Source: Hirudo medicinalis (Eukaryota; Annelida; Clitellata; Hirudinida; Hirudinidae). From it: 64,000 bases of DNA. Below the pieces are notes generated by a model that ran no database searches, was not told the origin of the DNA, and saw nothing but the letters and a program-made list of their open reading frames with translations. The translations under genes and the position numbers were made by a program. The stretch covers positions 119,848 through 183,847 of the forward strand of contig MPNW01000067.1 of the NCBI GenBank assembly GCA_011800805.1. The letters run 5' to 3'. This document shows, piece by piece, positions 55,350 through 64,000 of this stretch (positions within the stretch are counted from its first letter, which is position 1; each line of letters starts with the position of its first letter).

Positions 55350-55780
55350 AGTTTGCAGGAACACATGGAACGGGGATTCGCATCCGAGTTGAGTTCCTCC
55401 CTGATGGAGGAGAACCTTGAGTTTAGGATGGCCATCCTGGCAGCTGCTTTGACAGACTTGTATAATTGCTTGGTGCGTTGACGAAGCTGGCAAGGGTACA
55501 AGCGCCGGCAGATTTTCTTGGCCTCGCTTGCCTCGAGAGCTGGTGTCCGACTTGAATGAATTGTTTCCTGACTTGAGCGTCTTCAGTATCAGAGTTGCAA
55601 AATAAAAGTTCTTCAGAGACGCGGAGAAGGTCTTGTTCAAAAGCTTCCCATTTGATACTTCTGAGGCGATGGCGATGGATGATACGGGTGTAGAGAGGAG
55701 GTAGACTTGAAAGTTGACTTGAAAGCTGAAAATAGCACAGTTGACATACGAATGACCTAGAGAATAATGTGTGCAAATTT
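55350..55780 (-). other. Unrecognised open stretch, possibly a decayed element ORF
   Basis: Overlapping minus-strand frames stay open for about 100 codons each, with helix-like sequence (WEAFEQDLLRVSEELLFC; QLYKSVKAAARMAILNSRF) that seems to continue from one frame to another, as in a frameshifted coding relic. I recognise no domain. It lies within the TIR-bounded insertion. Confidence 0.3.
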
Positions 55781-56269
55781 CAAGTCGCTATCATCGTTTG
55801 GGAGGAGTTCGTGGGACAGACATGCACATGTATTTTCTGTTTTTATATTATAGATATTCGTTCTATCTCTACAAAACGTGATTTATCAGACACATCTTTT
55901 CCTTTACATAAATTGTAGTGACAGCCAGGATGTATTTCAGGCAATGTCATTCGGGGGGTGGCATTTCAGGAGTTTGGGAGGGGGTGCAATTTTTTTGTAC
56001 CAAATACCAATTTGAAATCAAATAATTTGCTAGTTCAATAAAAGGATTTTAACTAACAACACTATACAAGCATATTAAAAATCAATCACAAGCTAAAGAA
56101 AAGAATTGTTGGAAAATGAAATTTTCAAAGAAATCTTATTCGCAGAGGTTTTTCAAACATTTTCTAGAGTGGTAGATTAATAAATCTTTAGTAGATTTAG
56201 TACTACTCTACCAGTACTAAAGATCTACTAGATAATAAGATTTCGATTTATAAATCTACTACTATAGAA

Positions 56270-56730
56270 AATCTTCCTTTGGAACTTTCAATGCTTATGA
56301 TCATACAATGAGTTAAAGTTTCTGGTATCATTCTAATTCTTGCCTTTTTGAGTATCCTGTTCATTGTACTAAACGATCTCTCATGAGAGAGAGGCAGTTG
56401 TTACTGGAACAACAAGAAGGATTTCACAGAGCGCAACACCCCATATCAGCTTCCAATATTTTGATCAATGGGCTTACGTCTTCTTTGTATCTTCCGCAAC
56501 TAACCATAAACTTTATGAAAAATGTAAAAGATTTCGAATCCGCAAGTACATTTTCTGCATTAAGAATTGGAAGTTGTTACAAAAATTTATGACTTCTTTG
56601 TCTTGTAGACCTGACTTTGATCGAAAGGTCTCAAATCAATATAATCCCAATCGATTTGTCATTAAATCTGTCTTCAATTTCTTTGATGACACTTTCGTAA
56701 TACTTCTTCGTAGCTGTTAATCAAACTGCC
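56270..56730 (-). pseudogene. hAT (ZMYM1-like) transposase C-terminal part, degenerate
   Basis: The minus strand reads KKYYESVIKEIEDRFNDKS, then with a stop and shifts SPLIKILEADMG, VPVTTASLS and ERSFSTMNRILKKARIRM. The last is the hAT dimerisation signature (TxxERSFSxxxRIKxxxR). At least two stops and frame changes make it dead. Confidence 0.7.
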
Positions 56731-56744
56731 TCCGCCCTTGGCTA

Positions 56745-57045
56745 GGAACTTTTGCTTTAGACAAAACTATCAAGCGGGCTATGGAAACTAGATGTAGTCG
56801 AGCAGACGCTGTAAATGTTGTGGTGAAGAAATTATCTGAAGTCGTCACTACCCTGGAGCAACTCACGGAAGAAGGAGGAATTTCAACCACAAGATCAGAT
56901 GCATCTTTAATTCTCGACTCGATACTGTCGTTTTCGTTTCTTTCGTTTCTGATCCATTGGAAATCTGTTCTCACAGAAGTCAATGATGCCCAGAAGTATC
57001 TTCAAGCAAAAGGGCTGGCTCTGCAACAAAGTTCTGTCAAGCTCG
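56745..57045 (+). pseudogene. hAT (ZMYM1-like) transposase middle part, opposite orientation
   Basis: An open plus-strand frame reads KRAMETRCSRADAVNVV and later ILSFSFLSFLIHW, TEVNDAQKYLQAKGLALQQ. This fits the region that precedes YYESV...DRF in ZMYM1-like hAT transposases (TRWSSR...F...LHFW..IL..VN..SKYLQ). It is head-to-head with the C-terminal piece at 56270-56730, so the element has been internally inverted or two copies abut. Confidence 0.65.
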
Positions 57046-57155
57046 AACCGAACCTAGCTCTTACAATAGTCATTACAACAATAAAATTACTTGTCATAAC
57101 TTTTGTTCAGTTCGATAAACTAATCTCGCGTCAAAAAGAAAGGAGCAACTACAAA
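57040..57155 (+). repeat. Dispersed repeat, copy 2
   Basis: Second copy of the repeat at 47455-47580: AAAATTACTTGTCATAAC, TTCGATAAACTAATCTCG, AAAAAGAAAGGAGCAACTAC. Confidence 0.6.
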
Positions 57156-58808
57156 ATGATAGTCAAATCCAAACGAAATAACTTTTGTTAAATTCGCCAT
57201 TTTACTTAATCGATGAAAGACTTTTTGGTGTTTATTATTTATTTATTTATTTGATTAAAGTCCGTTGCATAACTAAGATCATTTGGACTTTTTAATGCCT
57301 TAAAATGCCCATTATATACTCGGTCCAATGTAGATAAAAAGTGCATTTTAAGAAAAATTCTTTAATTTAAAATTTGAATTAAAAATTAATTTTAAATTTC
57401 ACATCAAACAGTGGAATTTATTCAAATTTTGACATTATGTCACTTTATCACATGTAAAACATCCAATTACGCAAATAGTATTTGAGGTCCAAGTACCTGA
57501 AATCGGTACTCGAGTTCAAGTACTCCAGGTCTGGTATCAGGCCAGTGAGAAAGGACCAAAATTGAATAACGTCATTTATGGACAGCCCCTAACTAAAAGA
57601 ATTAGGCTATTGGAGAAGAACGTGACTTGATCCGTTCCCCATTTTCTTCATCTCCACAATCTTTACATTCAATCAGCTACCTTTTGTTCTCGCACAGTCA
57701 TTGCTGTTCAAATGTTGAGAGCATTCTCTAATGACATTAGCACATCAGGATGCCACAGACCATGAAGCATGTACCTTATTTTGTCTTGGTGTTCAATGGA
57801 GTCAGCGCCATTTATTTTTTTACATGATTTTCTTTATTGTAGTTCCATTTAACGTCACCTTTTAACATAACCTTGCTGCCACACAAAATGTTTCTAACAT
57901 CGAGCCTGTTGGAAGAGCTGCCTTATTTTCCCTATCTTCCACCAATAATATACAAAGTATAGTGATCGCTTGCACACATCTCTATAACTACTTCAAGCGA
58001 GATAAAGCTAAGATTTCGAGATCTGAAAATCACAAGCCAGATTTAATTTATTCTGTTTTTCATTGTCAAATTTCTAAGTCCTAAGAAGAAAGTTTCTGAT
58101 AACTGATGTTCTGATTATCTTATGTCCCTGTATAAGCTATGCGACAGAGCAAGCAATGCCACACAGCTCAATAATTTGTCGATCACAAGACAAATCACTT
58201 CGTAATGGATTTGTGCAAATTACAAAAAAAGTAAAATTTACCATTACAAAAACAACCTTAATGAAATTTTAATATTTCTTGTGCTTACAAACATGATATG
58301 CCTGTATAATTTCAACACAATGTTTTGAAGCTACAAAATCACAACATTGCAAAAATAAAGGTCTGAATCATAAACAAGACGATATAAATTAAACATTAAA
58401 TGATGTCCTTAGTCACTTTCAAGCAGAAAGTTCATACTGCCCTTCTGAAGCATTTGAAGTTACATGTCAGAGTATGACAACAAACAAATACATATTTATG
58501 TACAAGTTAAAAATATACAAGTTTTAAAATGATGAAACTTGATTGTGCAATAAAAGAAAAGTGATGCAGGCAGAAGAAAGCACTATCACTCACATGCTGC
58601 TGTTTATTGAGCATAAAGCACTAAAAATCTTATGTGTGTGTTTTCAATGACTCAATCTTCACATAATAATTCATAGAGTCAATATGTAACAAAATTCAAT
58701 GATTAGGCTTGCATCAATAACAATTTAGACACAATTTAAATAGAAATACCAGTATAAATCATTTACTTATACATATAGATATATATTGAATATTATAAAC
58801 CAAAGTTT

Positions 58809-61800
58809 CTAAGAAGGCACTTGCTTTAGCTCAATTACATTTAGAGACCAAATCTCCACATTTTTCTGAAGAAACTTGGACCATGCCACCAACCCCTGCA
58901 AAATGAGCCTTAACTCAGTAATTTGAGATGTTATTGCAACAAAAATCTATAAGTTGCTAAAATGATTGAAACTCTTACAAATGATTTTTTAATTCTAAAG
59001 TCCACAAATATGCAATTAAAAATGTCATTAATATTATACGTAGCAACAAATGTTTTATGAGGATGATCTTAGAATTTAAATGAGGAGTATCCCTAGAAGA
59101 ATCATTTGGTCTTGTTAAACAACAATGTTAATATACTACGTAACAACATCTTTTAAATCATATTAATTTAGAATGTTTTAATCATATTTGCTACCAACTT
59201 GACCATCAGCTTCCAGTAAATGATGGGCATTATGTGGGCCTTCAAGAAGAACATTGAAAACCTCGGCTTTGTTTGGTCAAATGGAAAAGTCTCCAGAATT
59301 TTTCCATCATATCCAAACTCTGCCAGAATAACTTTGCTGCTGCTCACAGTAAGAGGACAAGATGTGTATCCATCATACTGGGCAAAATAATTTTTAATAA
59401 TATAAATTAATAAGCTAAAAAATCTAAGAATCCATCCGTTACCATAGATGCAAATACATGTCCTTAATTAATCATAAGCAATTTTTAAACATCCTTTAAT
59501 ATATTATGGGCATCTCATCAAACCAGATTTTAAAAACCTTTTCATTGAGTTCTTTTCCCATCATGGCAGATTTTAAATTTCTTGACACCACGCCTATCTG
59601 AGAGGCTGTTCCCAAGAACAAAAAATATCAACAAAGGTTTCACAATTGACAAAGCAAGATTTTGCAAACATTTTACATAAAAAATTTACAAGCAGACCAA
59701 CCACATGCAGCTGCAGTCTTAGAAGTTGGAGCATTTGTACAATCTCCAAGCCCAAAAATATTCTTGTACTTTGAATGTTGCAGAGTCTGAGGGTTGACAC
59801 TGACAAAATTCGTTTGATCAACCAATGGTGAGTTCCACAGTTCCTTCGGGGTGGACATGGGAGGGGCCACATGCAACAGGCTATACTGCAAACATTGATC
59901 AATTATCCCATAATTAAATCTACAAAAACAAGCAAATGCTCAAAAAGCTTCCTACCTTGACTATTTCAAATTTATCATTTTCTCCAACAATTTGGAAAAT
60001 AGCTTCCTTACTATCTCCCTTAACTTCTACAAGATTTCTATTTTTGCTAACTTTGATGTCCCTGTATGTTTTATATCAAGTATTCGAAAGATGTGATTGT
60101 TCATGAGATCTGAACATTTTGGTAGTTAACATAAAAGAAAATCTTACCTTCCTTCAGCATATTTGTCCAAAGCCTGAGCATACCGTGGAACTGGAAATAT
60201 TACAGGCAAAGCAGTATAGTACCTGAAATCCAAATCATCACGTCTTCCTGCCTGGATAAGCAATTATTTAATAATGTAATTGGTTTAAAAATTAAAGTTA
60301 ACAGAATTCTTTATGCACTTTTAATCAGTTTAACTCAGATTTTGTAGTAATAGCCAATGAGCACAACTTTAATCATGAAAATGTATAGTTACTGAAATGT
60401 AGACAATAAAGCATTGATTGCATTGTATTTATTTACATGATTGTAATAGAACATTAAACACAACTTTAAGACCTTTTGCCACATAACATAATTAATAATT
60501 ATTATTAACTGTCCCTCATAACAATAATCTTCTGCTAAAAGAAGTAAACAAATAATTTGTTCTGAAAACAAGTAAATCCACTGTGCATACAAAAATTCCA
60601 ATGAATTAACAATCCACAAAATATTAATCTCAAACTAAAAGTGAGTTTAAAACCCTGAGTTTAATTAGTATGACAATATTTAATGAGACAACCTTGCAAA
60701 TTCTTTCCTCCGACAAGTAACAGATCTTCTGGGCAGCACCAGCACATTTTACAGGAGTATCAGGAAAAGTAAACATGGCAGTACCATTTTTCAAACTCTT
60801 CACTGCTGGTAGGACATTCTTAACATACTTTGGAGAGTAAATGGAGCAAACAAGAGGATCTGATGCCATGGCTTCCAGTAGACCTTTGACCTTTAACAAA
60901 TTTGCTTATGATTACCTCACATAATGAATAAAGGAATTAAATAATAAGCCAACACAAACCTTGTCATAATTCAATTGCAGGCCAAGACCAAGCACCAAAT
61001 AATCATAATTGATCTGAAATTTAAGTTATTGCTAATAAGTTATTATTAAGTTATTGCTAATAAGTTATTATATAATTAAGTTATTATTAATATAAACGAA
61101 CAAATTTAATGCAAAGAATCATTGCATAAAATACTTAACACAAGATTTCTTGGTCACTCATTAAATCAGCATAACTTATTTAACTTAATTTTGACTCGGC
61201 ATGAAACATTTTCAATAGAGCTTATTAAATGTCCTGAAAGTTTCATCAACTAAGAAGCTGCATTTGCACATCATTGTTGCCTTTACTCGATTAACGATCA
61301 TCAGAATCATTATCAAAAAATAAATTATTTTACAAATGTACTTTGTCACCCTTCTTGGTCATAACCGCATTGTGTTCAGGATCAAAAGAGACTGCTTTGT
61401 CCTGAATCCATTTGCAATCTTTACTGACAACATCCTTCGTATCACGATAAGTCTGCTCAAAATTCTTCAGCCCCCCACCAACCAAAGTAAACATAGATTG
61501 GTAATAATGAACCTAAAATAAATATATAACTGAGAACTCCAGGTTTTACTTATCATGACTTAATTAACAAAATATTTCGTCAAAGGACTAAGTCATTTAA
61601 TACAAAATATGTAGGAAGTAGCAAAGCAAAAGTTACATATGTTAAAAAATAACAAAAATATACAAAATTTAAAACATACGTCACTCGGCTCCAGCACAAT
61701 GACATCCCCTCCGAGAGATTTGCCATATTTGCTTGCTATGGCACAACCACCAGTGCCTCCTCCAACAATTAATAGTTTACATTTATGATCCATTTGATTA

Positions 61801-61910
61801 ACTAGTGAAGTCGAAAATAAACACTTTCCTTCACTAGTCGTTGCAGATAAAAAATTGCATGTTTTACGAATTCTCTGCCATTTTGCTGCGACACAGCTTC
61901 TGCTCATCAT
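58809..61910 (-). CDS. SQOR: Sulfide:quinone oxidoreductase, mitochondrial, 458 aa, 10 exons
   Basis: Exons 5' to 3': 61910-61680, 61512-61342, 61013-60960, 60890-60693, 60251-60148, 60061-59956, 59885-59702, 59605-59538, 59377-59204, 58895-58809 (1377 nt, in frame). SQOR oxidises hydrogen sulfide at the inner mitochondrial membrane, passing electrons via FAD to ubiquinone and the sulfane sulfur to glutathione or sulfite. A basic presequence (MMSRSCVAAKWQRIRKTC) precedes the FAD-binding LLIVGGGTGGCAIA at 46-59. The redox cysteines fall at Cys201 (PVKCAGAAQK) and Cys379 (YDGYTSCPL), the same numbers as remembered for human SQOR. NIFGLGDCTN...SKTAAA is the second flavin motif. The C-terminal hydrophobic residues (AHIMPIIYWKLM) should anchor it in the membrane. 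It starts 528 bp from the oppositely oriented SLC26 gene, so a shared promoter is possible. The upstream in-frame extension to 62024 lacks an ATG context that I would prefer. Confidence 0.95.
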
Positions 61911-62438
61911 TAGTGAAGTTGATATACTTCCAGGTAACGTAACCGAATGTTGAAATTTCGACACAAGGTGAGCACAACACCACCCCCCAATGTGACTGCA
62001 GTGTTGGAATAATAAAAAAGACAATAGGTAATATCAAAAGTTGAATGGAATCCCTGACAAAGGCCTCAGCTTTCATAGGTGTTAGGAATGGGCTTTATCC
62101 GTTAAAAATGAAAATTTATAAATTCCTACAAAATTAGAAATTGTGTAATGGCAATTGGGTCACTTGGATTAATTAAATAATTTCAGGAAAATAAGCAAAT
62201 TTGTGCTCAAAGAAGTTGCATGAAAATAATTTTTTAAATTAAAATATATTTAAGATAAGAAAAAGAACTTAATCTTTCTGTTATGTATAAAGCAATATTT
62301 TCAGATACATTTTAACTTTTAACTCTGTGGGAGGAGCTTCGAAACATATTTTACATTAATATATAAGACTTTAACCTGATTCTCCAGTAATTGCAAAACA
62401 GTTGTGGTAGCGCGAATTGGATTCAAGGGCGCGAAGAA
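61911..62438. promoter_or_regulatory. Divergent intergenic region between SQOR and SLC26 copy 2
   Basis: About 530 bp separate the two start codons on opposite strands, so both promoters must lie here unless untranslated first exons exist elsewhere. It is AT-rich and I see no clear TATA box or known site. A TTG-initiated in-frame extension from 62391 is not a likely start. Confidence 0.45.
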
Positions 62439-64000
62439 ATGGATCACGATTCAGCTCTCATAGTAAATGATGTAAGAACTGATCTGGCGAAAGATGAAGA
62501 TGAAAACATTCAAAATAATATTTGCAGTAAAGATAATGATAATCAAAATGTCGTCATTAATCGTGCGTGGTACACCAAGTCATCCTTTGACGTTGTTGGT
62601 GACTACAATAGAAGGAAAATAGGATATAGAGATAGGCTGAAAACTTGTTGCTCTTCATGTTGCCCTAAAAGCTTAGATGTGTGGAAATTGAGGATATTGT
62701 CGTTATTCCCTTTCTTGAACATTTTGAAATCTTACAGCAAAAATGATTTCTTGTGTGACATTATCGCCGGTTTGACGGTTGGTGTGATGCACATTCCTCA
62801 AGGTACTTCTAAATTTGAGTATTTTCAATAATTTTCACTTAAACAAGACTTTAAAATTGTTTAGGAATGGCCTATGGTATACTTGCAAACATAGACCCTG
62901 TTTTTGGATTATATACTTCATTCTTCTCAATATTTATTTATTTCATTTTTGGCACTTCAAGACATATATCCATAGGTTGGTGTGATTAAGTAATTCTTTG
63001 TATTACCACTTCATGAATTTTAAGTGATTTGATTGCAATTATTTAAGGTAAAATAATTATTATTGAGAGGAAATCATTAATTGATATTGTGTTTTCAGGT
63101 GTTTTTGCTGTCGTAAGTCTCATGATAGGAAGTGTTGTTGATAAGGCAGATTGTTCCTTTGATTCAACAAACTCTTCACATTTGCCTTTTGAATCTTCAC
63201 TCAACTATAGTCTGTCAACTGAATCTACATTTGTTGATGATTTCATTGCTAATGAAATTGAAAAGTGTAAAGTTCAACATGCTCTGACAGTTACTTTTAT
63301 TGTTGGAATAATACAGGTAATAAACATGTCAGGTCATGTCTCCTTATAAATTGACACCTTTATGTGATAAATTTTAGTTACAAAGTGTTTCATTTTATAA
63401 AGTTTGAGTGACAGTCATATTAAATTACTTCTAAAATATATGTTTGTGTCCTTCCAGTTGCTTATGGGAATATTCCACTTTGGCTTTGTGACTGTTTACC
63501 TGTCGGATCCGCTGACAAGAGGACTGATCACAGGGGCAGGTGTTCACGTGTTCTCAAGCCAAATAAAACACGTTTTTGGAATATCACTGGGGAGGTTTAA
63601 TGGACCACTGAAGCTTGTTTTTGTAAGTTTTTCTGTTTTCTGGAGGTATTTTGTTAGAGAGCAAACTCACTGATGTAAAATGACATTCAATCCACTTCAG
63701 TCAATATTCAGTTGAAATAAATTGATTTGATTAATCTCCAAGGATCATTATTTAGTAATTCCTATTCCTTTGGTAATTATTCAGCTAATGTTTGTGCAAA
63801 GACTCAATTGAAGTGCCCAATTAGTCTATTTATAAATTAGTTGCTAGCAGATCAAGATATGCAAACCTTGGACTCATTTAAATAATCTTTTGACTTTGGG
63901 ATTTTGGCAGCCACCACTGCTATCATTAGAATATTTTAATCATTAGAATTATCATAATCCACAAATTTAATTAATGTTCATGGTTATTTTGTATCAATTA
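62439..64000 (+). CDS. SLC26-family anion exchanger, second copy, 5' part (continues past window)
   Basis: Exons seen: 62439-62802, 62865-62975, 63099-63316, 63458-63622; the next exon is not resolved before the window ends. It encodes [37 protein letters not shown], then an extracellular loop rich in Ser/Asn with several N-glycosylation sequons, and [19 protein letters not shown]. Introns fall at the same positions and phases as in the gene at 49805-53703: exons 2 and 4 are identical in length (111 and 165 nt) and all phases agree, so the two are duplicates. The N-terminal tail is longer and more acidic. The start ATG is chosen because it is the first ATG in the frame. Confidence 0.9.

Larger units (their letters stand above)
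54616..57593. mobile_element. TIR-bounded DNA-transposon-like insertion (about 3 kb)
   Basis: The left end TTAGGGGCCATCTATAAATG then ACATC...ATTATTCAA, and the reverse complement of the right end TTAGGGGCTGTCCATAAATG then ACGTTATTCAA, are imperfect inverted repeats. They share the GGGGCC-RTCYATAAAT core with the element at 47717-49429. Inside lie an (AT)n tract (54677-54692), an unrecognised open stretch (55350-55780, minus) and hAT transposase relics (56290-57040). Confidence 0.5.
53704..58808. other. Intergenic region, mostly transposon relics
   Basis: 53704-54600 is the upstream region of the SLC26 gene with no clear element. 54616-57593 is a TIR-bounded insertion described separately. 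57600-58808 is AT-rich and holds the SQOR 3' flank (TTTATT near 58604 gives AATAAA on the minus strand); nothing else recognised. Confidence 0.45.

Noticed and set aside
61911..62024. Longer N-terminus for SQOR from an ATG at 62024
   Set aside because: The added residues are Cys/His/Gly-rich and do not resemble a mitochondrial presequence. Starting at 61910 gives a basic presequence and places the redox cysteines at 201 and 379.
62391..62438. Upstream in-frame extension of the second SLC26 gene
   Set aside because: It begins at TTG, not ATG; the first ATG in frame is 62439.

Overview
This window is AT-rich nuclear DNA of a metazoan. Genes are split into many short exons by GT-AG introns, there is no operon structure, and degenerate animal-type transposons (hAT, Ty3/gypsy, an R2-like LINE, a tRNA-derived SINE) lie between and inside the genes. 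The gene set (KDM7, RMDN1, Piezo, CFAP43, SLC26, SQOR) fits a ciliated invertebrate. Compact AT-rich introns would suit a tunicate-like animal, but I cannot fix the phylum from the sequence.

Layout: 1-421 (-) 5' end of an unrecognised gene leaving the window; 1579-2875 decayed hAT remnants; 3623-8309 (+) compact KDM7/PHF8-type JmjC histone demethylase, 13 exons, 469 aa; 10082-11405 (+) RMDN1-like microtubule-dynamics regulator, 8 exons, 263 aa; 11915-12310 (+) Ty3/gypsy pol fragment; 13381-32297 (+) complete Piezo mechanosensitive channel, 47 exons, 2471 aa; 33940-47060 (-) complete CFAP43 axonemal protein, 44 exons, 1751 aa, with one GC-AG intron and a candidate RFX X-box just upstream; 47717-49429 nested transposon island with a GC-rich LINE 3' end; 49805-53703 (-) SLC26 anion exchanger, 15 exons, 684 aa; 54616-57593 TIR-bounded element containing an internally inverted hAT transposase relic; 58809-61910 (-) mitochondrial sulfide:quinone oxidoreductase, 10 exons, 458 aa; 62439-end (+) first four coding exons of a second SLC26 gene.

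I assembled the gene models by hand, joining exons at splice sites so that reading phase and family homology both hold. The total coding lengths of all complete models are multiples of three. Family identities rest on remembered conserved motifs, not on a search.

The genes are mostly functionally unrelated neighbours. One exception may be the 3' block: two SLC26 anion transporters with identical lengths for exons 2 and 4 flank a sulfide-oxidising enzyme whose end products are sulfite, thiosulfate and sulfate. This is a plausible, unproven sulfide-detoxification and anion-export neighbourhood. The least described content is a SINE family with a tRNA-like head and an ATTTAC-repeat tail (about nine copies or fragments here) and the 'GGGGCCRTCYATAAAT' terminal-inverted-repeat elements.
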